A DNA stretch of 64,000 nt from an uncultured Saprospiraceae bacterium (GTDB lineage: Bacteria > Bacteroidota > Bacteroidia > Chitinophagales > Saprospiraceae), in the NCBI GenBank assembly GCA_937929835.1, contig CALFUU010000020.1:1-64000 (forward strand), given 5' to 3'. Every line of letters starts with the position of its first letter. Within the stretch, counting starts at the first letter, position 1. A model generated the notes under the pieces. That model had not been told where the DNA came from, searched no databases, and saw nothing but the letters and a program-made list of their open reading frames with translations. A program made the translations under genes and the position numbers. Shown one piece after another: positions 19,191 through 29,678 of the stretch.

Positions 19191-20399
19191 ATGAAAATTC
19201 TTCACACTGCAGATTGGCATATCGGCAAGATTCTTCACAAGTACAGCCTCTCCACAGAGCTAGATCTGTTCTTTGATTGGATGATCAACTACATCGTAGA
19301 TGAGGATATCGACCTCTTGATTGTCTCAGGAGACATCTTTGACTTAGCCAATCCCACTATCAGAGATAAAGAACAATACTATGACATAGTCCTGCGCTTA
19401 TACAACACTGGATGCAAGGTCATCTTTACGGGAGGCAATCACGATTCGGTAGGAGAATTGAATGCCCCCAAAGAAATACTATCAGCCATCAACATTACTG
19501 TAGTGGGTGGCGCTACAGAGACTATTGCCGATGAACTTATACCTGTCAAGAATGAAAAAGGAGATATAGAACTTATCGTCGCCGCCGTTCCATTTCTTAG
19601 AGATAGAGACCTCAGAACGCAAGAAGATGGCATCAAGTACGACTCAAGAGTAGAGGCCATTAGAGAAGGGATAAAGGCGCACTATGCAAGTCTAGGGGAC
19701 ATCTGCTCTAAAGAGTATCCTCATACTATGGCTCTAGCGATGGGTCACCTCTATGCATCAGGTGTTACTGTCAGCGAAAGCGAAAGAGAAATACACGTAG
19801 GCAACCAAGCAGCTGTAAGGTCTAATATATTTCCAGAACAGTTCAAGTATGTAGCTCTAGGTCATATACACAAACCTCAGATCGTAGACAGTAATCCGCG
19901 GATACGCTATTCTGGCTCACCTATTGCGCTGAGCTTTTCAGAGAAAGCAGATACAAAACAGGTTATACTTATAGAAACTCATCAAGGAGAAGTCACAGAG
20001 GTAACAGATATCGCCGTACCACAGTCTAGAGAGCTCAAGAAAATAACTGGGACACTGGAAGAGATAGAAAAAGAATTGAAGCTCTATGAACCCGACTACA
20101 CACTGCCAAGCTTTGTGGAAGTAGAGGTTACAGAAAAAGAATTTAGTTCTATCACCTTGGCTGCTGTAGAAGAACTTGTGTTGTCTTATAGCGATAGTGA
20201 TAAATTTAAGATCCTTAAGCATAAGACCGTATTCGAAAACAAACAATTGGATACTGCCCATCTATTTACCGAAGGCACAAGCATCGAAGAGCTCAAGCCT
20301 ATTGATGTGTTCCAAAAAAGGTTAGATAGCGAAGACATAGATGAAGCATCGAGAAAAGTAGTGGAAGAAGCATTTTTAGAATTACTAGAAAGCTTATAA
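19191..20399 (+). CDS. sbcD: Exonuclease SbcCD subunit D
   Basis: MKILHTADWHIGKILHKYSL; VSGDIFDLANP; GGNHDSVGELNA; ALGHIHKPQIV. The ORF track start at 19164 is nine codons upstream. Confidence 0.94.
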   Translation: MKILHTADWHIGKILHKYSLSTELDLFFDWMINYIVDEDIDLLIVSGDIFDLANPTIRDKEQYYDIVLRLYNTGCKVIFTGGNHDSVGELNAPKEILSAINITVVGGATETIADELIPVKNEKGDIELIVAAVPFLRDRDLRTQEDGIKYDSRVEAIREGIKAHYASLGDICSKEYPHTMALAMGHLYASGVTVSESEREIHVGNQAAVRSNIFPEQFKYVALGHIHKPQIVDSNPRIRYSGSPIALSFSEKADTKQVILIETHQGEVTEVTDIAVPQSRELKKITGTLEEIEKELKLYEPDYTLPSFVEVEVTEKEFSSITLAAVEELVLSYSDSDKFKILKHKTVFENKQLDTAHLFTEGTSIEELKPIDVFQKRLDSEDIDEASRKVVEEAFLELLESL

Positions 20400-23300
20400 A
20401 TGCAAATCAACAAGATATCATTCAAGAACATCAACAACCTTAAAGGGGAACACAGTATTGACTTCTCCACAGGACCCCTTTCTGAGGCGGGAATGTTTGC
20501 TATTGTAGGACCTACTGGTTCTGGTAAGTCGACACTTCTCGACGTGATCACTCTAGCCTTATTTAACAAAATACCAAGATTCAAAAAAGCCTTGACCAAA
20601 ACAGAAATGGAAGGTTCTGGATCTGTAATGACAAGGCACACGACCTCATCTTATGCGACCGTTGACTTCACTGTCAAGCAGCAATTATATACATCTAAGT
20701 GGGAAGTCTCCAGATCTAGAACTGGCACACTCAAAGATTACCATATGGATATCTTTGACCACTCTATTGGGGAGTATCTAGACCTAAAAAAGAGTAAGGT
20801 TCCTGAGAAAAACGAAAGTATCATAGGACTGGATTACGATCAATTTATCAAGTCGATCATCCTGTCGCAAGGACAATTTGCCAAGTTCCTTAAAGCCAAC
20901 AATAACGAGCGCGGCCTACTGCTCGAAAATATAACAGGGACCAGTATCTATAGGAAGCTAGGTCAGAAAGCTTTTGAAAAAAACAAGAAGCTAAAAGAGG
21001 AAATAGATACTTTCAAGCTGAGGCAAGCAGATGTAGAACTCATTGGAGAAGAAGAGCTAGAGGAAATCAAACAAAATATCGAGCAATCCAATAATCTAGT
21101 AGAAAATCTTAATCTCAAAATAAAAACCAAGGCTGAATACAAGCAACTTAAAACAGAAGCTACTGAAATAAAGGCAACTCTTGCTCAGCTCAATTACAAA
21201 CAGGAAGTCATCAAGAAACAACTTCAAGATTTCCATAGAGAAGAGCAAAAGCTGAAAACCCACGAAATTGTAGCTCCGTTTAGAAAAGAAATTACTGTCT
21301 ATGATATGGCTGTATATCAGCTCAATGAAATAGAAGGCAACAACCTCAAGACTGTCCAAAAAATAGAAGAGGGCAAAAAAATGCTGCTCAAAGTGATTTC
21401 TGATATGGCTGCTCTTACAAAGTCTAATATCAACGAAGGCAACTTCTTCCAAGAGATGAGCGCCTTCGAGTCGAAGATTAACAACCTAGACAATGACCTG
21501 AAAAACATCAAAAGTAGAGGCAGTGAGCTTAGAAACAAAATCAATAATCAGGTTTCCTCTTCTAGCTCAGAGCTACGAGCCAAGCTAAAGTCAGACATCA
21601 GCCCTATAGAAGCAGTTGGAATATTAGAAAAAGTCATCCATACAGGTGACAGTGTTGACAGCCAAGGTGATCCAGATAGATATATCCTAGAGACGTCAAA
21701 GGAAATCACGCATCTCAAAGACAAGCTCAATAACTTAAGCAAGATTGCAGAAAGGAAAATTGTCCTTACAGAAATAGCCCAAAATCTAGAGTCCAATTCA
21801 AAAGACTGTGAAGCGCTTTCGCAAAGTCTCCAAACACTTCAAGAGCATAACACAGCAGATGTATCTTTACTCCATCAGTTTCAAACCCAAAAGAAAAGCC
21901 TACAAGAACAAAAGGAAGCTTCTATAAAACTCTTTAGCCTTGCGGACTATAGAAAGGAACTCGTAGATGGAGAGGCCTGCCCACTTTGCGGAGCCTTATC
22001 CCACCCATACGCCGAAGGCCTAGACATAACCTCGGATGGTTATGATATAGAACTCGACAAAGTCAACAAAGTATTGACGGAGTTAGAGTCCAAAAACATA
22101 GAAACGACCAAAAAAATTGCAGCAAGCAAAGCCAACCTAGAACAACTGACCAGTAGAGCTATAAGAGACAAAGAAATACAGAAATCAAAAATTCTAGAAC
22201 TCGATGAGCTACTCGTCTCAGCCCAGATGCAGGATGCCACTCTAGAAGTCCTGCACTCTCGTATCCAAAAGACAACAACAGAGCTTGATGGCAAACAAAA
22301 AATGCTCAACTCCGTAGCAGAAAAGAAAGAAGCCTCACTCCTGCTCGGAAACTACAAAGAACTATCAGAGATAGGCCGTAAGTTCTCTACGACCAACAAA
22401 GAGAGAAAAGGTCTCTTTACAGGTCCTAGTGCCTCAGCCGTCTGCAATGACCTGCAAACTAAATACAATGACTGCACTACAAGTATCGTCACCCATCAGC
22501 AGACCATTACAAATCTTAAAATAGAAAAGCAAAGTCAGAACAAGATCATCAATATCGTCAAGAAAAAACTGACTCCACTTATTAGCCAGTTCAATGTCAA
22601 CTCCCTACCCCAACTCAAGAGTCTTATTCTTGAAAAAAATGAGATGGAAGCCATACAACAGAAGAAAGAAAATCTCCTAACAGAAAGTACCAAGGTAGAG
22701 ACCGAGATAAAGAGCCTGACCCAAAAGCTAGAATTGAATACAGAAGCTGACAAAAGCACCGAATCTCTAGAGTCCATCAGTATAGAATTAGCGCAACAAG
22801 AAAAGCAACGCGAAGAAATACTCACCCTTCTAGGTACACTAAACGAAAAAATAAACCAAGATCAAAAAAACAGGGATAGAGTTAAAGACTTTCAGAGCGA
22901 GTTAGAAAAGCTGGCTAAAGAACAAGAAAAATGGGCACTACTCAATAAACTGATTGGAGATGCCACGGGAAACAAATTTGCCAATTTTGCTCAGGGACTC
23001 ACTTTACAAAACTTAGTTGTACTGGCTAACAAACGCTTGGATAAGCTATCCGACAGATACCTCCTCACCAAGCCAGAATCGGAAGGACCACTACAGATCG
23101 TGGATAGATATCAAGGAGAAACCAAAAGATCAGTCACGACCTTGTCTGGTGGAGAATCCTTTATGGTGAGTCTAGCCCTAGCCTTAAGTCTATCCGATAT
23201 GGCCTCTAAGAATGTTGCACTAGATAGCTTGTTTATAGATGAAGGGTTTGGCACCTTAGATCCAGCCACCTTAGATATCGCAATGAATACACTTGAGAAA

Positions 23301-23429
23301 CTTCAGACGGAGAGTCAAAAAACCGTAGGTATTATCTCTCACGTAGAAGCACTAAAAGAGCGCATCCACACACAAATAAAACTCATAAAAAATGCCCACG
23401 GCTATGCAAAGATTGAGCTCGTGGGCTGA
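20400..23429 (+). CDS. sbcC: SbcC-type AAA ATPase with Zn-hook
   Basis: FAIVGPTGSGKSTLLD; coiled coil with CPLC hook (GEACPLCGALSHPYA); VTTLSGGESFMVSLALALSLSD; LFIDEGFGTLD. Confidence 0.96.
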   Translation: MQINKISFKNINNLKGEHSIDFSTGPLSEAGMFAIVGPTGSGKSTLLDVITLALFNKIPRFKKALTKTEMEGSGSVMTRHTTSSYATVDFTVKQQLYTSKWEVSRSRTGTLKDYHMDIFDHSIGEYLDLKKSKVPEKNESIIGLDYDQFIKSIILSQGQFAKFLKANNNERGLLLENITGTSIYRKLGQKAFEKNKKLKEEIDTFKLRQADVELIGEEELEEIKQNIEQSNNLVENLNLKIKTKAEYKQLKTEATEIKATLAQLNYKQEVIKKQLQDFHREEQKLKTHEIVAPFRKEITVYDMAVYQLNEIEGNNLKTVQKIEEGKKMLLKVISDMAALTKSNINEGNFFQEMSAFESKINNLDNDLKNIKSRGSELRNKINNQVSSSSSELRAKLKSDISPIEAVGILEKVIHTGDSVDSQGDPDRYILETSKEITHLKDKLNNLSKIAERKIVLTEIAQNLESNSKDCEALSQSLQTLQEHNTADVSLLHQFQTQKKSLQEQKEASIKLFSLADYRKELVDGEACPLCGALSHPYAEGLDITSDGYDIELDKVNKVLTELESKNIETTKKIAASKANLEQLTSRAIRDKEIQKSKILELDELLVSAQMQDATLEVLHSRIQKTTTELDGKQKMLNSVAEKKEASLLLGNYKELSEIGRKFSTTNKERKGLFTGPSASAVCNDLQTKYNDCTTSIVTHQQTITNLKIEKQSQNKIINIVKKKLTPLISQFNVNSLPQLKSLILEKNEMEAIQQKKENLLTESTKVETEIKSLTQKLELNTEADKSTESLESISIELAQQEKQREEILTLLGTLNEKINQDQKNRDRVKDFQSELEKLAKEQEKWALLNKLIGDATGNKFANFAQGLTLQNLVVLANKRLDKLSDRYLLTKPESEGPLQIVDRYQGETKRSVTTLSGGESFMVSLALALSLSDMASKNVALDSLFIDEGFGTLDPATLDIAMNTLEKLQTESQKTVGIISHVEALKERIHTQIKLIKNAHGYAKIELVG

Positions 23430-23436
23430 TTATTTT
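23394..23436 (+). terminator. Intrinsic terminator embedded in the last codons of sbcC
   Basis: GCCCACG (23394-23400)/CGTGGGC (23420-23426), 19-nt loop, followed by TGATTATTTTTTT. Confidence 0.6.
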
Positions 23437-23457
23437 TTTAATTAGCTAGCTGTGATA

Positions 23458-26400
23458 TTAGTTTGTCAAGAATACTCTTTTTGTTAAATCTACACCTCCG
23501 ACAGTCACTTGTACAGAGTAGAGGCCTTCATTATAGCTAGACATATCCATTCTGTATGCATTGGTCATATCAGAGGAAGACACAGTTTCTTTCTTAATAA
23601 TTCTGCCTAGATAATCGAGAACTTTAACTTCGCAAGTATCTTGAATGATTTCTGAAGTGAGGGAAAGATATAACCATCCATTAGTCGGATTGGGAAATAC
23701 GCTCAGTAAACTTTCTGGTCTATCATCATCACCATTGGTCACTGCCGCTACTTCAGAGTAGGAATATCGACCATCGATATCTATTTGCTTAATTCGATAG
23801 TAGTTCACACCATTCTGATAGTCCGCGTGATCCCAATTATAGGTCAAAACTTCTTGGCTATTTGTGTACAAAGATGCGACTTCACCTATAGGATTGAAAT
23901 CAAAAGTATTTTTTGTAGAGTGCTCTACTTCATACTTCAGCACATTGGTCTCTGAGGCAACTTGCCACACTATACTGTTATAGCCAGCTGCCGCTTTTGC
24001 TTCTATGCTCAGCCACTCTACAGGTAAAGGGCTCAAAGCAACACCGATATCCACACCTTCTATAACATCCCCAGGATTGACCATATAGAGTCTTGTGGTA
24101 TTGTTACCAAAAGTACCATCAAGGTCACTATCTCTAGAATCATCTTCACCAGCATTCGGTAATGTAGCTGTATAGTCTCTGCTAAACATTGCTTCTAGAT
24201 AGTAATGATCCTTGGGCAAGCCAGACAACCTATATTGGCCATTAGCATCAGAGACTGACGACGAGATGACATTACCTTCTTCCGTTAGTGCCAATACTGT
24301 AAGACCCTCCATCGGCAACTCCTCATCATCTCTAAGACCATCTAAGTTATCATCGTGCCAACAAAAACTGGCGATAGTCCCTTCGAGATAGAATCCAGCA
24401 TCGATCTCACACATATCCATTCCAGAAGTCAGGGTAAATTGATCCGTTGTGTTTCTACCAAAACGATCCGTCACATCTGAATCTACCGCTTCATTAAATC
24501 CTATGTTGGGGACAGCTCTTACAAAAGCACTTGCAACAGCATCGTATTTGATATAATAGACTCCCGGTGGCACACAGAACTTATAATAGCCATCATCGGA
24601 TACAGTCTCTGGGTGATTGCTTGTAAATACAAAGTCCTCCAAAAAGAAATCACCATTGACAATTCTAAATATTTCTACTTTAACGCCATTGATTCCAGAC
24701 TCCCCTTGATCAAATATATCATTCTCATTGAAGTCATACCAAACCAACTCCCCCACTGATACACACTCATAGAGACCTAGGTCTATGCTCAAGTTTATCT
24801 CGTTAGCTGATAGTGAAAAAATAGGCGTCGTATTCGGTCCATTTGAGTTATCGACATCACTATCACTTTCAGTATTGGCAGTATTAAATGCATCTGTCAA
24901 CTCATAGATATCAGGATAAGAAAACTCTATGTAATAATCGCCCTCAGGTACTCTTTCAAAAAGATAGTTGCCATTGTCATCCGTCATTGTCCTAGATATA
25001 ATGACGCCATTACGATTGATAAGATCTACTGTAACATCTGCTATCCCAGGTTCATTAAAGTCGCGGGCACCATTTCCATTACTATCTTCAAATACCAAAT
25101 CACCTATGGTTCCAAAACAAGCAGGCATATCCAGTTGCACCACTTCCATCATAGCACACCCCTGAGCATCTTCTACCGTAATTGTATACATACCCCCCGT
25201 GAGGTCTACAAAATTGTCAGAGCTGGAAAATGTAGCTCCTCCATTTATACTATAAGCGTAAGGTTCTGTCCCTCCACTCGCAGCAATAGATATTATTCCA
25301 TTAGGGAAATCACAGTTGGTCTGGTCATCCGCAATGATCACCAATGAAAGCGTGCCTGGCCCCTCTATAGTCTCCGTAGCGGAGTACAGACAGCCAAAGT
25401 CATCAGTAACTTGTATCATATAGCTCCCCGCCATAAGATTATCAAACTGACCAGAACCTTGGACATTTAATCCGCCATCAATACTGTACTCAAAAGGAGG
25501 AATACCTCCCGTTGTCGTAATCGTTATGCTACCGTTATCCATATCACAAGAAGTGCCATCCTGAGATGACACAGCAACTGTTAATGCATTGGCTACCGCT
25601 ACATCAATAGAAAAGACATCCGTACAGCCTGATCCTGAAACACTTACTTGATAAGCACTCGATGCAAGCGGGGATACATCAATACAAGCCGTAGTAGAAC
25701 CCTCTGACCATAAGTAACTTGGCGTCGGATTATCTGTAGACACACAGAGTGTGGTTATATCTCCTGGACACAATTCCTCTTCTGAGGCTGTCACTTCTCC
25801 GTCAAAACTTATGCAAGAGCACGGGCAACATCCAGAAACGATATCTATGTCCCCATAAAATCCCTTTTGTTGGGAGTCTGGCGCTCTAGCCAGATCTAAT
25901 AGAACTGAATTGGTAGGATTAGCACCCTCTATAGGCATATATTGTACGCCATATAGACATCCACCTAGAGCACAGTCTACACCTGTAAGCGCATCTGCAA
26001 TACTGGCTATAAAAGTACCTTTACCATTCGTACAACCGCTACTGCCTATATCGGCATAGGCAAAGTCAACGCCACCTAATGAATTGGTACCGTCGTTCTG
26101 TGTTCCGATTTGGAATCTATAATCTTGGTTACCAGTAGGTACCGTATTATTCAAGACCCATCCTCCTGTACTTCCTTCAAAGAGTAAGACCCTTGACTGA
26201 TGCGAGAACGAAATAGGAATTGTAGAGTCAAAACCCGACTCTCCTATCAGCATAGCCTGTTCATTTTGATCAAATTCTATATCCAGCACTGGGTGACTGA
26301 AGTCTCTAGTCGTACTTTCTGTGCCAGATAAGAAAGGCATATTTATTTCCAATCTATCAGAGCCTGGCACAAAATCACACGTCGATGGATCAAGACTTAC

Positions 26401-27852
26401 AGACCTAATTTGGTTTCTATTGCCATTGTCGATTCTATCATTGGCCCAGATAGAATAATACAATCTCATTTCTCTTGTATTGTATGATAAAGCTAGTACT
26501 CGCTCTCCCAGTGGTGCTAGGCCTGACCCCCCATCATCTGGCAATAGTGGGTCAAAGGTCGAAAGCAAATTGCCTGTGCCGTCATATCTATATATGGTCC
26601 CGTCTTCTAAGTTGGCCGCCATGACTTGATCACAGGTCGAGACATACTCTACTTGTGCTATGCCTGCATTTCCTGGCAGTGTAGCTAAGATTGTTGGGGT
26701 GCCAGTGACGGCATCTATTTTTATGAGGTCTGCTGAGTTAACAGGTGTAACTATCTCGAATAGACTTGTAACGCCTGTATATATGTTGTAGGCCTCATCG
26801 ATCGCCACACCAAACACCGGGCCGCCTAGATCTGTCGTCGTCCAAGAACTCGATTTCTTTTGGATGAGTGGCGATACATCCATAAAAAATAGGCCTTGAT
26901 TATAAAAATCATTGAGGGGTTGGATTCTATCTATGGCCAATGTCGTCTGGTCAAAGATTGTAGGCTGGCAAGTATAGATCGCATCTCCCACCTGCAATAG
27001 ATTACCTTCATTGCAACCCACGTAATAATTGCCCAATATACTTGTACAACTCGAGTCATCATTTCTGACAGCTACATCATAGTTGCCCGTCTGTAATCCA
27101 GGGAATGTATTACTCAGCTGCCAAGTCTGACCTCCATCTATAGAGTATTCGTAAGTACCAGAACCACCAGTAGCGTTGATTGTAATCACACCAATACCGC
27201 CTCCTGGGCAGAGATCATCTACAGTCTCATTGATGGTCGTCTCTATAGTTGCATATGCTGTTCCATTGACAGTATAGCAGACTTGCATCGAAATAGCATC
27301 AATTTCAGGTCTACCCTCTGCAGTAGCGGACATATTCTGTACTGTAAAGATGGCACCAAAAAGAGGGTCATTAATAATCTCAGGTGTGAGGGTAATGCCC
27401 CAATCTCCAGGCGCATAGGTCACTGTCTCAAAGCCTGTAGTTTGGTTAGACCAAGACGATGAAGTGTTGGCACCATTAACAGGACTAAGAGAAAAATCAG
27501 GGAATCTCAGGAAAAAAGTCTCATCTCTTACATCTCCTGTAGCAGCATTATTCCGTCTGATGAGATCAAATGTTACAGATGTGACCATAGCATTGCAGGG
27601 TATGTCAAAGCCAAAATCCCAAGCCCCTACCCTAGAACTACTGTCTCCTGGATCTAAAGGTGTAAATGGTACTATACTAACGACATTGCCATCAGGAGCA
27701 TTTCTTACACCTTCTGGATTGGTCCATGCAGAAGCCCCAGACACACCCGATAGGGAAGAATTACCGGCAAATGCATCTGTGCATATCTGTGCCTTAATCG
27801 TCACAGTTGAGGCCAAGAATAGTATACCCGATATTGCTGAAATAAATCTCAT
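23458..27852 (-). CDS. Large T9SS-secreted surface protein with SprB-like repeats, SdrD B-like repeats and C-terminal sorting domain
   Basis: Signal peptide; IGDLVFEDSNGNGARDFNEPGIADVTVDLINRNG and two further SdrD B-like units; FEYSIDGGLNVQGSGQFDNLMAGSYMIQVTDDFGC SprB-like repeats; C-terminal VFPNPTNGWLYLSL...YSVQVTVGGVDLTKRVFL. Confidence 0.9.
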   Translation of the reverse strand: MRFISAISGILFLASTVTIKAQICTDAFAGNSSLSGVSGASAWTNPEGVRNAPDGNVVSIVPFTPLDPGDSSSRVGAWDFGFDIPCNAMVTSVTFDLIRRNNAATGDVRDETFFLRFPDFSLSPVNGANTSSSWSNQTTGFETVTYAPGDWGITLTPEIINDPLFGAIFTVQNMSATAEGRPEIDAISMQVCYTVNGTAYATIETTINETVDDLCPGGGIGVITINATGGSGTYEYSIDGGQTWQLSNTFPGLQTGNYDVAVRNDDSSCTSILGNYYVGCNEGNLLQVGDAIYTCQPTIFDQTTLAIDRIQPLNDFYNQGLFFMDVSPLIQKKSSSWTTTDLGGPVFGVAIDEAYNIYTGVTSLFEIVTPVNSADLIKIDAVTGTPTILATLPGNAGIAQVEYVSTCDQVMAANLEDGTIYRYDGTGNLLSTFDPLLPDDGGSGLAPLGERVLALSYNTREMRLYYSIWANDRIDNGNRNQIRSVSLDPSTCDFVPGSDRLEINMPFLSGTESTTRDFSHPVLDIEFDQNEQAMLIGESGFDSTIPISFSHQSRVLLFEGSTGGWVLNNTVPTGNQDYRFQIGTQNDGTNSLGGVDFAYADIGSSGCTNGKGTFIASIADALTGVDCALGGCLYGVQYMPIEGANPTNSVLLDLARAPDSQQKGFYGDIDIVSGCCPCSCISFDGEVTASEEELCPGDITTLCVSTDNPTPSYLWSEGSTTACIDVSPLASSAYQVSVSGSGCTDVFSIDVAVANALTVAVSSQDGTSCDMDNGSITITTTGGIPPFEYSIDGGLNVQGSGQFDNLMAGSYMIQVTDDFGCLYSATETIEGPGTLSLVIIADDQTNCDFPNGIISIAASGGTEPYAYSINGGATFSSSDNFVDLTGGMYTITVEDAQGCAMMEVVQLDMPACFGTIGDLVFEDSNGNGARDFNEPGIADVTVDLINRNGVIISRTMTDDNGNYLFERVPEGDYYIEFSYPDIYELTDAFNTANTESDSDVDNSNGPNTTPIFSLSANEINLSIDLGLYECVSVGELVWYDFNENDIFDQGESGINGVKVEIFRIVNGDFFLEDFVFTSNHPETVSDDGYYKFCVPPGVYYIKYDAVASAFVRAVPNIGFNEAVDSDVTDRFGRNTTDQFTLTSGMDMCEIDAGFYLEGTIASFCWHDDNLDGLRDDEELPMEGLTVLALTEEGNVISSSVSDANGQYRLSGLPKDHYYLEAMFSRDYTATLPNAGEDDSRDSDLDGTFGNNTTRLYMVNPGDVIEGVDIGVALSPLPVEWLSIEAKAAAGYNSIVWQVASETNVLKYEVEHSTKNTFDFNPIGEVASLYTNSQEVLTYNWDHADYQNGVNYYRIKQIDIDGRYSYSEVAAVTNGDDDRPESLLSVFPNPTNGWLYLSLTSEIIQDTCEVKVLDYLGRIIKKETVSSSDMTNAYRMDMSSYNEGLYSVQVTVGGVDLTKRVFLTN

Positions 27853-27926
27853 AACTATAAAGCTGAATTATTAATGTAATAGGATGGACTTCCATAGGAA
27901 ATCAAAAAAATTGCCGTCTGTAACGA

Positions 27927-27979
27927 CTAGTAGGGATAGGTCTACAAATATAAACATATTAAATTATTATTTAATGTGT
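27927..27979 (-). promoter_or_regulatory. Candidate promoter/operator of the 23458-27852 gene
   Basis: CTAGTAGGGATAG (27927-27939), CAAATATA (27945-27952; TATATTTG on minus, TAnnTTTG), dyad ACATATTA-N10-TAATGTGT (27954-27979). Confidence 0.5.
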
Positions 27980-28114
27980 TTATGCCTCAAAACAAGCCAG
28001 TTATTGCAAAATATTGTTAAAGTCCGGCCCCCTTAATAATTCACTTATGTAGCTAGAGCCTATCAAAAGGTCGAAATCTTAGCCATTTGTTCATATCTTG
28101 ACCCAAATTTGCTA

Positions 28115-28669
28115 ATGACCACAGACCTCCAAGCTTTATTTCCAGGCATTAAGGACCTAGATGAAAAATCTGTCTATGCCCTACTGAGAGCACTTAAGAA
28201 CAATTTTGAGGGTCAAAAATTTGATTATATACACTATAAGCAGTCTGTAAAATCTCTAAAAGAGATGCAGATGGATGAGGCTACCTCCCACAAATCAGCC
28301 TTTATGACAGCTGCTACAATGGGATTGACCAAGGAGTCCTTATTAGCTTCTGCACAGAATTACGCGAGAGTTCTTGACAATGAGAGAGAATCATTTGCCA
28401 AGGCGCTCTTAAACCAACAAAGTCAAAAAGTCGAAGGTCGAAAGGCTGAAGTATCTCAGTACGAACAAAAAATAGAGTCGCACAAGCTTAAGATAAAGGA
28501 GCTAGAGAGAGAAATTGAGATATTTACAGAGAAGGTCAACTCAGTCGATCAAGATGTAGAATTGGCTGCAAAGAAAATTGCGGGAACAAAAGAGAAGTTT
28601 TTAAGCGTTTATAAGGTATTGTCAAAAGAAATAGCCGAAGACATCAAAACGATAAATACCATCTTATAA
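28115..28669 (+). CDS. Hypothetical coiled-coil protein
   Basis: Long charged helical region (KVEGRKAEVSQYEQKIESHKLKIKELEREIEIFTEKV); 7-bp gap to the next CDS. In-frame ATG at 28115. Confidence 0.65.
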   Translation: MTTDLQALFPGIKDLDEKSVYALLRALKNNFEGQKFDYIHYKQSVKSLKEMQMDEATSHKSAFMTAATMGLTKESLLASAQNYARVLDNERESFAKALLNQQSQKVEGRKAEVSQYEQKIESHKLKIKELEREIEIFTEKVNSVDQDVELAAKKIAGTKEKFLSVYKVLSKEIAEDIKTINTIL

Positions 28670-28676
28670 TTACAAT

Positions 28677-29678
28677 ATGCCAGATCAACAAAACCCTAAA
28701 TCATTTTGGAGCAAACCGGAGGGAAAGGCCGGTGCCATATTTCTCATCGCTATCACTGCTCTTATAGGGTGGATGGCCGTCTCATTTGGCGGATTAATCT
28801 TAGCTACACTCGGCCAGACACTGAGTATGGCCGTAGGACTAGGTGTACTAGGTCTTATAGTGTTTATGGCGTTAGATGGGCGGACAAGGAACCTGATTGG
28901 TTATATGTACCAAAGTCTGATGCGTAAGATCACGAGCCTTTTTGTGACTATAGACCCAATGGGTATACTTAAGAATTATATCTCGGACCTAGAGAAGAAT
29001 CTTAAGAAAATGGGTAAGCAGATAGGCAATCTGAAGGGACAGATGCGTAATCTCAAAACACAACTGGCCAATAACAATCAAGAGATAGAGCAGAACCTAG
29101 CTATCGCCAGAAAGGCTAAGCAGTTAGGGAATGAAAAACAACTCGTGCTCTCTACTCGAAAAGCCGCTAGACTTAAGGAGACCAATAAAAAGTATGTCGC
29201 CCTCCACAGCAAACTCGCTGTCCTCTACAGAGTATTGACCAAGATGTATTCTAACTCAGAGATCTTACTCGAAGACACCAAGGATCAAGTCAAGGTAAAG
29301 GAACAAGAAAGAAAAGCTATAAGAGCTTCTCACTCTGCAATGAAATCTGCGATGAGCATCATCAAAGGAGATCCGGATAAGAGAGCGATGTTTGATCAAG
29401 CGATGCAAAATGTTGCCGATGACGTTGCCAATAAGGTAGGTGAGATGGAAAGGTTTATGGAGCTATCCTCTGACTTTATGCAATCTATAGACCTTCAAGA
29501 AGGTATATTCGAAGAGAAAGGATTGGCTATGCTCGAGGAATATGAAAAGAAAAGCACACTTCTACTCCTCGGTGGTGAGGAAGAAATGGGCGAAACGCTA
29601 GATCTTAATGAGCCTAGAAAAGAAGTGCAGTACAGAACAAAAAAAGGAGACTCAGATTATGGCAACTTTTTTGAGTAA
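28677..29678 (+). CDS. Two-TM N-terminus plus long coiled-coil protein (PspA-like in appearance)
   Basis: Hydrophobic AGAIFLIAITALIGWMAVSFGGLILATLGQTLSMAVGLGVLGLIVFMAL followed by DLEKNLKKMGKQIGNLKGQMRNLKTQLANNNQEI. Confidence 0.65.
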   Translation: MPDQQNPKSFWSKPEGKAGAIFLIAITALIGWMAVSFGGLILATLGQTLSMAVGLGVLGLIVFMALDGRTRNLIGYMYQSLMRKITSLFVTIDPMGILKNYISDLEKNLKKMGKQIGNLKGQMRNLKTQLANNNQEIEQNLAIARKAKQLGNEKQLVLSTRKAARLKETNKKYVALHSKLAVLYRVLTKMYSNSEILLEDTKDQVKVKEQERKAIRASHSAMKSAMSIIKGDPDKRAMFDQAMQNVADDVANKVGEMERFMELSSDFMQSIDLQEGIFEEKGLAMLEEYEKKSTLLLLGGEEEMGETLDLNEPRKEVQYRTKKGDSDYGNFFE